Origin: Candidatus Obscuribacterales bacterium
GTDB lineage: Bacteria; Cyanobacteriota; Vampirovibrionia; Obscuribacterales; Obscuribacteraceae
Assembly (NCBI GenBank): GCA_019747875.1
Contig: JAIEQI010000053.1
Span: 1 to 40,520, forward strand
Reading direction: 5' to 3'
DNA: 40,520 nt
A program made the translations under genes and the position numbers. Shown in pieces: positions 17,931-26,694 of this stretch. The notes beneath the pieces are model-generated. The model saw nothing but the letters and a program-made list of their open reading frames with translations, made no database searches and was not told the origin of the DNA. The number at the start of each line of letters is the position of its first letter. Position 1 is the stretch's first letter.

Positions 17931-19388
17931 ATGCTGTTTACCAGTCTGCAATACGTCATATTTCTGCCGCTAATCGTGGCGGCATATTGGGTCTGCCCAA
18001 AGAAATGGCGGCTCCCGCTTTTACTTGCAGCCAGTTATTACTTCTACATGAGTTGGATGCCAGTGTTCATCCTCCTCATACTCGGCATGACAGCATTCAA
18101 TTTCTTCTGGGGGCAAGTACTCGAAAAAAGTACGGAACCCGCCCGTAAGAAATCGCTTTTTACAATTGGCATCGTCGCAAACCTACTCTGCCTCGGATTC
18201 TTCAAATACACTAACTTCTTGCTAGAAAGCGTGGCACAAGGCGTCGGGCTCGTCACGCATCATGCTCCAACCTGGCATGCAGACATAATATTGCCGCTGG
18301 GCATAAGCTTTTTCACATTTGAATTCATACATTACCTATTCGAGATTTATCGAGGCGGCAGCACAATCAAGTCATTTGTCTTGTTTGCATTGTTCGCGGC
18401 GTTTTTCCCAACGCAGATTGCAGGTCCAATTAAGCGCTACAAAGACTTTGAAGAGCAGATGCTGAGTTTTCCGAAATTCAAACTCAGCCATCTCGATGAA
18501 GGCGTTCCATTAATCATTGTTGGCTTAGCGAAGAAACTACTTCTCGCCGACAATCTTGCGATGCTAGTCGATATGGGAATGAAGGATCCGCGAGTTTACG
18601 GCGCTCCAGAGCTCTGGCTTTTCGCTTATGCATTCGCATTCCAAATCTATTTTGATTTTTCAGGCTACACCGACATCGGTCGCGGCAGTGCGATGCTGTT
18701 TGGATATCACATTCCAATCAATTTCAACATGCCTTACTTCGCAAAAAACATGTCGGACTTTTGGCATCGTTGGCACATTTCTCTCTCCACATGGTTGCGC
18801 GATTACCTATTCATTCCGTTAGGCGGCTCACGCGGAGGGAAGTGGCTAACTAATCGAAACCTTTTCCTGACCATGGCGATCGGTGGATTGTGGCATGGAG
18901 CATCGTGGAACTTTGTTGTTTGGGGCATCTATCACGGACTAGCTCTAATTGTTCATCGCGAATTTGCCGCTATAAAAGCCGGAAGCACAGCCCTCAAAGA
19001 CTTCGTTGATTCCAAGTTCGGCACATTCCTCTCAATGTTCATTACGTTCCAGGCTGTCTGCATTGGATGGGTATTCTTCCGCGTCACCAACATCTCTGAC
19101 GCCTTTCTGATCGTGCGCAGAATGGTGACGATGAGCCCAATATATACAGGTGCAGAAAATCACAGCTTCCTCGTACTGAAACCAGAACTTCCGGTGATCG
19201 TACCGGTTGTAATCCTGATGGTAATCGGGCTGTTGATTTCGAATCTGCCAATCAGTTCAGCGTCTGAAAGAGGGCTCTTCCGTAACGCGCCAGCTCCGCT
19301 CAAAGCCGCATTTTGCACAGCGCTGGTCGTGGCAATCATCACGTTCCTGCCAGATAACAGCGCTCCATTCATTTACTTCCAGTTCTAG
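17931..19388 (+). CDS. MBOAT family O-acyltransferase (AlgI/DltB-like)
   Basis: 485 residues with about ten membrane segments. Family motifs: an N-terminal LPLIVAAYWV and YYFYMSW, FFPTQIAGPIKRYKDF, FDFSGYTDIGRG, the DFWHRWHISLSTWLRDYLFI block and the catalytic GGLWHGASWNFVVWGIYHG, with the invariant His322 and a second His335. MBOAT proteins of this type move acyl groups (often acetyl) across the membrane to polysaccharides such as alginate. An AlgJ/SGNH partner that completes the transfer is not seen beside it. It follows the large GT-C gene by 94 bases, so its substrate is probably the polymer made by this locus. Confidence 0.9.
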   Translation: MLFTSLQYVIFLPLIVAAYWVCPKKWRLPLLLAASYYFYMSWMPVFILLILGMTAFNFFWGQVLEKSTEPARKKSLFTIGIVANLLCLGFFKYTNFLLESVAQGVGLVTHHAPTWHADIILPLGISFFTFEFIHYLFEIYRGGSTIKSFVLFALFAAFFPTQIAGPIKRYKDFEEQMLSFPKFKLSHLDEGVPLIIVGLAKKLLLADNLAMLVDMGMKDPRVYGAPELWLFAYAFAFQIYFDFSGYTDIGRGSAMLFGYHIPINFNMPYFAKNMSDFWHRWHISLSTWLRDYLFIPLGGSRGGKWLTNRNLFLTMAIGGLWHGASWNFVVWGIYHGLALIVHREFAAIKAGSTALKDFVDSKFGTFLSMFITFQAVCIGWVFFRVTNISDAFLIVRRMVTMSPIYTGAENHSFLVLKPELPVIVPVVILMVIGLLISNLPISSASERGLFRNAPAPLKAAFCTALVVAIITFLPDNSAPFIYFQF

Positions 19389-19489
19389 CGAGTTTCCTCG
19401 TGATGAACAACAAACGCCAACCAGAGTTATGCAAAACTTGGATAACGGTTTGCGCGCACATTCCAAAATCAATTGCTTATGAGGTCAAA

Positions 19490-20104
19490 ATGTTATCCAC
19501 GAATAAACCCATCCTCCTCGGACTCGCTCTTAGCTGTATCGTTGGCATCATCAACCCAACAGTGGCAGCCGATGAAAGCGTGATTCCAACCGGTTGGGAA
19601 ATGAAAGGAAGCCGACCCAACGACTATTTGGTTATGATTGATCCACAACAAAAACGTGACGGCAAGCCGATCCTAATCATGCAGTCAAAAACATCTCCAA
19701 TTGACGGTTTTGGCACCGTTATGCAGAAGATCAGCACGGAAAAATACCTAGGAAAGCGCCTTCGATTCTCTGCTGACGTAAAATCGGAAAACGTAGTCGA
19801 CGCTGCCGGAATCTGGATGCGCGTGGATGCGGGTTCGGGAAATACAATTGCTCTAGACAACATGGAAAAGCGACCAATCAAAGGAAATAATGACTGGAAA
19901 AACTACAGCGTCGTTTTGGATGTGAGCCCACGAGGAACCCAGGTTTGTATCGGCATTCTGACACACAGTACTGGGAAGATTTGGGTCTCCAACTTGAAAC
20001 TCGAAGAAGTTGGTAAAGACGTTCCGGTCACAGACATCTTGAACAAAGACGAGAATCCGACCGCTCCAGTAAACTTAGACTTCACGCAAGGAACAAATAA
20101 ATGA
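19490..20104 (+). CDS. Exported beta-sandwich protein, carbohydrate-binding-like
   Basis: 204 residues from the ATG at 19490, which has GAGG six bases upstream and begins a clean signal peptide (LLGLALSCIVGIINPTVAADE). In-frame starts at 19400 would put 30 polar residues before it. The mature part has the jelly-roll pattern of extracellular binding domains: GWEMKGSRPNDYLV, YLGKRLRFSADVKSENV, AGIWMRVDAG, WKNYSVVLDV, and GKIWVSNLKLEEV near the end. No catalytic residues are recognised. Its stop overlaps the next start (ATGA), so the two are coupled. It is perhaps a periplasmic partner of the glycan enzymes upstream. Confidence 0.65.
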   Translation: MLSTNKPILLGLALSCIVGIINPTVAADESVIPTGWEMKGSRPNDYLVMIDPQQKRDGKPILIMQSKTSPIDGFGTVMQKISTEKYLGKRLRFSADVKSENVVDAAGIWMRVDAGSGNTIALDNMEKRPIKGNNDWKNYSVVLDVSPRGTQVCIGILTHSTGKIWVSNLKLEEVGKDVPVTDILNKDENPTAPVNLDFTQGTNK

Positions 20105-20406
20105 GCGCTGAGACGCGATCATGTTTCTTGTTCTATTTGCTGCTGTTTTCTATTTTGCTAAACAGCGTGACACCTTCCCTCGCTCAAATAGATCCCGATA
20201 ACAAGTCCACACGGGCGAAAGACCTCAGGGCTGAATACATGGATCGAGAAAAGAGTATATTGGATGCGATTCAATCTGTACTAAAGCGCCGCGACGATCT
20301 CGAGAGACGAATCACGGAGCTTTATGCGGAACGAAACAAATGCGATGCTGCTACGACCAAACTAAAGGACGAATTGCGTAGAGTTCAAATTCAATTGTTG
20401 GAATAG
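20101..20406 (+). CDS. Small exported coiled-coil protein
   Basis: 101 residues. Residues about 8-29 form a signal peptide ending SLAQ. The remainder (about 40-100) is a highly charged helix with heptad-like spacing, including LKRRDDLERRITELYAERNK and LKDELRRVQIQLLE, i.e. a likely periplasmic coiled coil. The ATG overlaps the preceding stop by four bases. No family is recognised. Confidence 0.65.
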   Translation: MSAETRSCFLFYLLLFSILLNSVTPSLAQIDPDNKSTRAKDLRAEYMDREKSILDAIQSVLKRRDDLERRITELYAERNKCDAATTKLKDELRRVQIQLLE

Positions 20407-20443
20407 CCGCCACTGCCCTTAAGCAAAGAGAAGAGATGGTCAA

Positions 20444-21286
20444 ATGAATCTTACAACTTCAAACAACGTCCCCGTTCCGTCATTCATGTACGGAACAGCC
20501 TGGAAAAAAGAAGCTACAAAAGAGTTAGTCGAAAAAGCGGTTGCTAATGGATTCACCGCGATCGACACGGCAAATCAACTAATTCACTACGACGAAGCTC
20601 GGGTGGGAGAGGCTCTGCTAGCCCTAAAAGCAAAGGGGATCAATAGAGATTCGCTTTTTTTGCAGACGAAGTTCACCAACGTCAATGGTCAAGATCACCG
20701 AACACCATACGATGCTAAGGCGAACTTAACCACGCAAGTAAAACAATCGATGGAAAGTTCATTGCAGCATCTGCATACGGATCATCTCGACTCTTATGTG
20801 TTGCACGGTCCTTTCTACCGCAATGGGATCAGCGATAAAGATTGGGAAATTTGGAACGCCATTGAGGATCTGCACAAAGAGGGCAAGACCAAAACCATCG
20901 GTGTTAGCAACGTGAGTGCCGACCAACTGGCAGAGCTTTGCAAGGGCGCCAAAGTGAAACCAATGTTTGTGCAGAACCGTTGCTTCGCTGTCATGGCTTG
21001 GGATCACGAAGTGCGCGCAATTTGCAGAGCAGAGAAAATTATCTATCAGGGATTTTCTTTGCTTACAGCCAATACGCGCGTACTCAGCACACCGCTTGTC
21101 CAATCACTTTGCAAAAAATACCAGGCAACTCCAGCACAAATCATCTTTGCATTCTCACTACAAATCGGCATGCTACCGTTGACCGGCACGAGCAGTATTG
21201 AGCACATGAAAGAAGACCTTCAAGCAGGCAAAATCATATTTGGAAATCACGAATTGCGAGAGCTTGAAGGCTGCGCTATGGATTGA
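20444..21286 (+). CDS. Aldo/keto reductase
   Basis: 280 residues in the small AKR form. The barrel begins with VPSFMYGTAW; DTANQLIHYDEARVGEAL holds the catalytic Asp and the likely Tyr (with the longer loop seen in one AKR subgroup); LQTKF carries the catalytic Lys; SYVLHGP carries the His. KTKTIGVSN and PLTGTSSIEHMKEDL form the NADPH phosphate-binding region. It is a cytoplasmic NADPH-dependent oxidoreductase of unknown carbonyl substrate. It starts 37 bases after the previous gene with a purine-rich GAGATGG before the ATG. Confidence 0.88.
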   Translation: MNLTTSNNVPVPSFMYGTAWKKEATKELVEKAVANGFTAIDTANQLIHYDEARVGEALLALKAKGINRDSLFLQTKFTNVNGQDHRTPYDAKANLTTQVKQSMESSLQHLHTDHLDSYVLHGPFYRNGISDKDWEIWNAIEDLHKEGKTKTIGVSNVSADQLAELCKGAKVKPMFVQNRCFAVMAWDHEVRAICRAEKIIYQGFSLLTANTRVLSTPLVQSLCKKYQATPAQIIFAFSLQIGMLPLTGTSSIEHMKEDLQAGKIIFGNHELRELEGCAMD

Positions 21287-21350
21287 CAATCAAGTCTTAA
21301 AGGCGACCTGAATCTTCAGCCAACTTGGATTAGTGGTTCATTTATATAGA

Positions 21351-21770
21351 CTAATAATCAACAGGTGCTCGGCGCTGTTGCTTGATCTTTCCTCGGCGGA
21401 CCTTTGATTCGACAATGCGAAGCTTCGCGGCTTTCGATGGTTTTGTTGGTCGACGAGGCACCGGTGGCAATACCACGTGCTCGATCATTGATCTCAGTTT
21501 TGAAAAACAATCGTCTATGTTTTTCTTCTGATCCCGAAATCTCTGACTCACGATGATAAGCTCACCATCAAGGCTCAGGCGGCTTGCGTATTTGGCAATG
21601 AAGCGCTCCTTGATTGGACCGGGAAGACTTGGAGAATTATTCACAGCCCACCGTAGCGTCGCCTTACTAGCCACCTTGTTCACATTTTGGCCGCCAGGAC
21701 CTCCGCTTCTTGCGAAGCTGAGCTCAAACTCTTGGAGCGGAATTTGGAGAGTGTCGTTGACCTGAAACAT
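21351..21770 (-). CDS. arfB: Ribosome-rescue peptidyl-tRNA hydrolase ArfB
   Basis: 139 residues from the ATG at 21770, matching the ~140-residue ArfB/YaeJ length; the frame stays open to an ATG at 21830. The N-terminal part holds SGGPGGQNVNK with the GGQ loop at 26-28 that hydrolyses peptidyl-tRNA. The C-terminal tail is strongly basic (KPSKAAKLRIVESKVRRGKI, then KQQRR), as needed to enter the empty mRNA channel of stalled ribosomes. Domains that would make it a full release factor are absent. The gene is convergent with the aldo/keto reductase gene. Confidence 0.9.
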   Translation of the reverse strand: MFQVNDTLQIPLQEFELSFARSGGPGGQNVNKVASKATLRWAVNNSPSLPGPIKERFIAKYASRLSLDGELIIVSQRFRDQKKNIDDCFSKLRSMIEHVVLPPVPRRPTKPSKAAKLRIVESKVRRGKIKQQRRAPVDY

Positions 21771-22053
21771 GGTGGAAAAAATCAAACGTGAACCGAAAAA
21801 ATCTTGAACAAACAGAGTGATATGACGCATTAAACCACAAGAGGTTTCACCGAGTCACTGATCGTAAACAAAACAGCTGGTAAGGCAAAGGTCAAGGCCT
21901 GGGCCTCTAGCCTTGGAAAAGGGTGGGACGGATTGGCGCCGACGGATTTAAGGCGCGCTTACGTATTTCTACACTTGGCGCCCCTGGGGGCTGGGGGCTA
22001 TTCTCTCTCTATGCCCGCTACTGTTCCCTTTTGGGTCCCGTCCACGACTATAG

Positions 22054-24459
22054 ATGTTAGAGCACAACGACTGGAAAGCTGAAAAAGCCGCTGCGTCCAA
22101 AGAAATGGCGGAGCTTCTCTCGTCTGAAACTAATAAAATCGGTATGGATGGAGCATTCGGTAGCTACCAACGGTTTGCCGTCACGACAGCTGACGGAATT
22201 CTTCACACGCCCAAAGGAATCTACAACGCAGCAGTACACAATATTCAGCACCCGATGGAAATGGTCAAAACCATCGCAGGCTCTGCTGCAATTGCTGCTA
22301 CTCTCAAAGTGGTGCTCCCGGAAGCTGGTCCAGTCGGAAAAATTGCAGGCGGGGTCATGGGCGCCTGGTTCATCGCCTCCTCATTACCCGAATTCAGCGA
22401 AGCCTACAGAATAGGGCAGCAGGCAAAAACCTGGGACGAGATGCACGCCGCGGGCGCGCGTTGGGGCAATGCAGCTGGTCACTTAGGTGTAAACAGCGGG
22501 CTCGGAATGATCGGTTACAAGATCGGCGCCGGAGTGAGTGGGCGAGTTCTTTCAGGTGAACGCTTCGATAGTTTCGCCGACGTGAAACAGAATTTCTGGG
22601 ATACGGCTACATATAAAGCACGAAATTTGTTCGGAAGAAACGCTGAGAACAGCTCACCCTATGCCCTTCAAACATGGCGCGCTAACTACGAGATTCATGG
22701 CAATGAAGCTAAGCTTGTAGGAACTGAGTCGCCGAAGATTTTGGAAGCGCCACCAGATGCAGTGCGGAATCCCATCAATCTACAAACGGAAATGAGCACC
22801 ATGGTGATGCTCAACAGTAAAGCTTCAGCACTGAGAATGGAACGATACATAGCTCGCATGGCCGATGGCAGGGCACAAGTGCTTAATGATACAAACGGCG
22901 CGTTCCAGGAGCGCTTCGGCGCGAAACCGGAATCGCTCGATGCGCTCAAATCGTTCGCTGAACAGAACAGACTAAAAGTCGTCGAAGCCGACCTGCGCTC
23001 AGGACGTGTTGTTATTTCCGGAACAGCTGAGAATGTTCAAAACGCGTTCAAAGTTCAGCTTCAAACTGTTGATACCGGTGCCGGTACCGCTCTGACTTAC
23101 AACGGAAAAATAACAGTTCCAACAGACCTGGCTCCGCATGTGCGGTCAGTTTTTGGTTTGGAGGAAGGTATTGCAGCGAGGCCGCAAGCGCGATTAGCCT
23201 TGCAGGCTAATGAAGGTAGCAACTCTCCCTCAGTCGGCGAGTTGCAGATGCAAAAGCAACCAAGCACCATTGGTCCAACAGAGCCTAAGAATTTCGTAAA
23301 AACAGGCGGATATCTAGCCACAGAAATCGCCAGGGCGCAAAACATACCACTGAAAACGGGCGGCGAAGGACAGCATGGTGCATTCATTAGTGTCAGCGGC
23401 GGAATTGACCTCAAAGATTACAACGCTTTCTTTCCTAAACATGGACTGGAACAACCGAAGCCTCTGCAAATCATCGAAGTCGGTCGCGGCAAGAACAGAC
23501 CTGGCAACCCTCAAAATGGGGACGTAGAGAACGCGCTCGACGGGCAAATCATTCAGACAATGGCTCCAAGAGCAAAGATATCCATGATCATTGGCTCAAA
23601 TGATAATCGAGGCTATGTTGATGCGTTTGAACGCGGGATCTTTCCTAAAAATGGTGAAGCGCAAAATACCGTACTTAGCTCAAGTTGGGGATTGTGGGAA
23701 CGAAGCCAGTTAAAACCGCTCACAACATCCCTTTCTATTCTCTTCAAACAAGCAACCATTCGAGGTGTTCAAGTTTTCGCTGCAGCCGGAGACCACGGCG
23801 CCGGTGCGTCATATCTTAGACCTCTGTATCAAACAGAGTATCCAGCAGCCGACCCCAATGTAGTTGGCGTTGGCGGTCTCAAGACTGTTATCGGCCCCAA
23901 CAACAGATTCTCATATGTTGCTGCATGGGATGAAGGTCCAAACAGCTCCACCGGTGGTGGCATCAGCACAATCTTTGGGCGTCCTGGCTGGCAAAAGGAA
24001 GCCAACACTTTCGTCAATAAGGATACGGGTAGAACCGGTCGCGGCGTCCCTGATATAGCGACAAACGCCGCTCCATCTACTGGATTCCCCGTCCGCTATG
24101 GAAACGGACAAGAAGGCGTCAGTGGAGGCACAAGCGCATCGGCGCCATTGTACGCAGGTATGATGTTAAATATAAACGCAGAGCTGGCGGCTATCGGCAT
24201 CAAACCCATTGCTCCCCTAAATCCGTGGATGTATTCGCGAGCAAACTCAGAAATATTCAACAACGTACCAAACGGCTCGAACTATGGCTATGAGGCTGGA
24301 AAAGGGTGGAATCCTGTCACAGGCTTAGGCTGGGTCGACGGAACCAAGATGCTTGAGGCAATGAAGGTCAGCCAGGTTCCGAACTTGCGCAGCACGCTAG
24401 CGGACTTTATGCCGAAGGGATACAACCACGGTGCCGGCGATGGGTCTGCACAACAATGA
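22054..24459 (+). CDS. Sedolisin (S53) serine carboxyl peptidase with unusual N-terminal region
   Basis: 801 residues. Residues 250-375 are a pro-kumamolisin activation domain (FQERFGAKPESLDALKSFAE, VVISGTAENVQNAF, GLEEGI). The catalytic domain spans about 410-780, with the sedolisin Glu492/Asp496 pair (E-x-x-x-D), the oxyanion Asp580 in AAAGDHGAG, and nucleophile Ser694 in GGTSASAP. GYEAGKGWNPVTGLGWVDG supplies the usual calcium-site region. Unlike typical secreted sedolisins, it starts with ~250 residues with no signal peptide but with hydrophobic, glycine-rich stretches (about 72-112 and 140-166). S53 peptidases cleave proteins, often at acid pH, after removal of the prodomain. How it leaves the cell, if it does, is unclear. 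Confidence 0.88.
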   Translation: MLEHNDWKAEKAAASKEMAELLSSETNKIGMDGAFGSYQRFAVTTADGILHTPKGIYNAAVHNIQHPMEMVKTIAGSAAIAATLKVVLPEAGPVGKIAGGVMGAWFIASSLPEFSEAYRIGQQAKTWDEMHAAGARWGNAAGHLGVNSGLGMIGYKIGAGVSGRVLSGERFDSFADVKQNFWDTATYKARNLFGRNAENSSPYALQTWRANYEIHGNEAKLVGTESPKILEAPPDAVRNPINLQTEMSTMVMLNSKASALRMERYIARMADGRAQVLNDTNGAFQERFGAKPESLDALKSFAEQNRLKVVEADLRSGRVVISGTAENVQNAFKVQLQTVDTGAGTALTYNGKITVPTDLAPHVRSVFGLEEGIAARPQARLALQANEGSNSPSVGELQMQKQPSTIGPTEPKNFVKTGGYLATEIARAQNIPLKTGGEGQHGAFISVSGGIDLKDYNAFFPKHGLEQPKPLQIIEVGRGKNRPGNPQNGDVENALDGQIIQTMAPRAKISMIIGSNDNRGYVDAFERGIFPKNGEAQNTVLSSSWGLWERSQLKPLTTSLSILFKQATIRGVQVFAAAGDHGAGASYLRPLYQTEYPAADPNVVGVGGLKTVIGPNNRFSYVAAWDEGPNSSTGGGISTIFGRPGWQKEANTFVNKDTGRTGRGVPDIATNAAPSTGFPVRYGNGQEGVSGGTSASAPLYAGMMLNINAELAAIGIKPIAPLNPWMYSRANSEIFNNVPNGSNYGYEAGKGWNPVTGLGWVDGTKMLEAMKVSQVPNLRSTLADFMPKGYNHGAGDGSAQQ

Positions 24460-24477
24460 CCTGGGACTCCTACGTAT

Positions 24478-24504
24478 TTGAAAGCCCATCTGGGCAGCTA
24501 TAAT
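24478..24504 (+). promoter_or_regulatory. Possible promoter of the HEWNH protein gene
   Basis: TTGAAA at 24478-24483 and a perfect TATAAT at 24499-24504 lie just before the gene at 24533. The spacer is 15 bases (16 if TTTGAA is used), slightly short for a sigma-70 promoter. It suggests that this gene is transcribed separately from the sedolisin gene. Confidence 0.4.
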
Positions 24505-24532
24505 TATTCTTGGAGTTATCGTTGGCACATTA

Positions 24533-26218
24533 GTGAGTACCCGCATGAACGGATACCCGGCCGACGCCTCGCGCCTTTTTTCCGAACCATTTCACATAGA
24601 ATCGGAACAAGCAAGAATCAAACTCGCTTCTGAGTTCCATGATGAGCTATTGGCTCCGCAGCAAACATCGCTCAAAGACAATGTTCTAAACTCTATCGCA
24701 AACCACTTAGTTGTAAGGCCAGCCTCTGCGTTAACTAGTTCAGTAAACATGCTATGCCATTCCTTCGGGACGAAGGACCTGGTTCCAATGCTTAATGAAA
24801 TTCCAGTGCAAGAACAAAAGCCTTTCTCAGCACAATGGCTGGCGGTTAATACAGCCAGCGCATTAGCTGATGCTGCAGTATTTGTAGGGCTAACTCTAGC
24901 AACTAAGCATTCCTGCCGGTCGGCGAGCATTAAGATCAATGAGAGCACAGCATTAATTGGATCGGGCACAATTTACGAGGGACTGCGCGCACCACTCAAG
25001 GATGAAACAAGATTGGGTAATGCCTCACGCACGCTCGCTATGCTTACTACTTTTGAAGGCGGAAACTATCTTTCCAGAAAGCTCACCGGTCTGCAGCTGG
25101 CGGCTTCACGCATCGCCACCGGATTCGTTGCTGGAGCAGGCTCAGCAGCCATGGATAGCCGGTTCTCCAATCGTAGTTTTGACGATGATAAGATCCTGGC
25201 TGGCGGCGCTGCCGGAGCAATGATGAACATCATCATTCCTGCCGCTCTAGCAGGTATAACTCGCTTTAAGGCTCCATCCAAGCACCACCAAACGATATCA
25301 GAAAAAACTGACTTATCCTCAAGCACAGACATTCCGCAGCCAGTCAACCATTCCTTCGAGCGCAGAGTATCGGAAGGCAGCGCTCTAAGTAAGCCGTCGC
25401 CTGAACTGATTGGAAAAGGCCAAACAGAAGTTCTCGTTAGCGAAGGAATCTACGAGAATGGTCCTTACTCCGATCTGACAGACTATGCGCGCAGGGGCAT
25501 GGCCTATGGTAGGAGACCGAAATCGTTATACGAAGTGCCTGAGTACGACATGACCATAGCCGTGCCGGTCTCCCCGGACGCGCAACTAACAGCGAAAGGC
25601 GTCTTGTCCTCCCTGGAAAAACTGCCGGACCCAAGCCTAATAAAGAAGTTAGTCGTTTCAGATCAACCGCATCGATTTGAACCCTGGATACGCCAAGAGC
25701 ACCCGGAAATGAAAATCTTGGCTGAAGCCGAAAGAGATGGCACAGTTATCTTATACAAACCAGATTTTAACCAGGAGACGCACAATACGCTGGTTCATGA
25801 GTGGAATCATATTCTGAAATTCAACAATCGAAATGCAAGCGAAATTTTCGATGATCTGCATTGGAAAGAGAAACTCGAAACGTCAAGCGCTAGCCGCATT
25901 CACAACGAACACAACAATGAGGCGGACGAAGTTTGGGCGATCTTAAGTGAGGACTTATTGGGCGATGATCCGGTTCGAATGGCTGCCTCTGCATTTGCAA
26001 ATCCCATCAAAAGTTCTATCTGGGCAAAGACGCTAAAGGATCATCTCAATACGGTATTGCCTGAGCGACAAAGCAGAAAAGCCTTTGTAAAAGCATCTGA
26101 TACTGCGGACTTCATTCACAAACACGTTCGACCAGTTGCAATCAGCAAACTGGAAGAACTGCATGCAAAAAATCCTATTTTCAAAGCAGTCAATTCAGCT
26201 CTGGAATATCTGAAATAG
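24533..26218 (+). CDS. Zincin-like protein (HEWNH motif), otherwise unknown
   Basis: 561 residues from the GTG at 24533; an ATG at 24545 is an alternative. Residues about 60-245 contain several hydrophobic, small-residue-rich segments (SALADAAVFVGLTLA, GFVAGAGSAAMDSR, GGAAGAMMNIIIPAALAGI) and no signal peptide. The C-terminal part holds LVHEWNHILK: an HExxH zinc motif at 422-426 with Glu463 or Glu466 (NEADE) some 37 residues later, plausible as the third ligand of a gluzincin-type peptidase. No named family is recognised. It follows the sedolisin gene by 73 bases and has the same general plan, a glycine-rich helical N-terminus before a protease-like domain. Confidence 0.65.
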   Translation: MSTRMNGYPADASRLFSEPFHIESEQARIKLASEFHDELLAPQQTSLKDNVLNSIANHLVVRPASALTSSVNMLCHSFGTKDLVPMLNEIPVQEQKPFSAQWLAVNTASALADAAVFVGLTLATKHSCRSASIKINESTALIGSGTIYEGLRAPLKDETRLGNASRTLAMLTTFEGGNYLSRKLTGLQLAASRIATGFVAGAGSAAMDSRFSNRSFDDDKILAGGAAGAMMNIIIPAALAGITRFKAPSKHHQTISEKTDLSSSTDIPQPVNHSFERRVSEGSALSKPSPELIGKGQTEVLVSEGIYENGPYSDLTDYARRGMAYGRRPKSLYEVPEYDMTIAVPVSPDAQLTAKGVLSSLEKLPDPSLIKKLVVSDQPHRFEPWIRQEHPEMKILAEAERDGTVILYKPDFNQETHNTLVHEWNHILKFNNRNASEIFDDLHWKEKLETSSASRIHNEHNNEADEVWAILSEDLLGDDPVRMAASAFANPIKSSIWAKTLKDHLNTVLPERQSRKAFVKASDTADFIHKHVRPVAISKLEELHAKNPIFKAVNSALEYLK

Positions 26219-26316
26219 GATCGATCAGAGCAGCGTTTGAAACGGACAGCCCTTCCTCGGTAGCAGGAGAATTCCAGCTTTCATTGCCGCGATCAAAAGT
26301 CCTTACAATTTAGGCG

Positions 26317-26655
26317 TCAGCGGCGATGACAACAAAAGAACTCTGCTGGTTCTGCCTGTACTCCTAGTAAGTCGTAATCCGTATTCTCAGGAATAGTAAT
26401 AGCGTCTCCCGGTCCCAGAATAAAATACTGGTAGCTACTATTTTTCTTCTGAAAAACCAGAAACCCGCTTAATACGACTATCAGCGAATCAGACTCTGCG
26501 GTTCGGTCAGTCATGCGTTCCAAAACATCTTTTTTAAGGACAAAACAAATGAAGTCCTGCTTCTCGAACTCATCGCGGAGTTCGTCCGGGGAATAATTTT
26601 CGTACTGGCCTTTGTACAAATTAAGTTCTGAGAAATCCAAAAACACAACATCCAT
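26317..26655 (-). CDS. Small cupin-domain protein
   Basis: 112 residues. An N-terminal ~45-residue mixed segment is followed by a cupin-like run of strands: DSLIVVLSGFLVFQKKNS, YFILGPGDAITIPENTDYDL and PAEFFCC. The metal-binding histidines of catalytic cupins are not evident, so it may bind rather than catalyse. AGGAG lies nine bases before the ATG. It begins 39 bases after the stop of the 860-residue gene on the same strand and is very probably co-transcribed with it. Confidence 0.65.
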   Translation of the reverse strand: MDVVFLDFSELNLYKGQYENYSPDELRDEFEKQDFICFVLKKDVLERMTDRTAESDSLIVVLSGFLVFQKKNSSYQYFILGPGDAITIPENTDYDLLGVQAEPAEFFCCHRR

Positions 26656-26694
26656 TTTGTATCGCTCCTGGCCTTTTGCGCGCTGCCTATTCTA

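Noticed and set aside
21926..22043. Long-range stem GGACGG/CCGTCC before the sedolisin gene
   Set aside because: Only six pairs over more than 100 bases in a GC-rich stretch; expected by chance.
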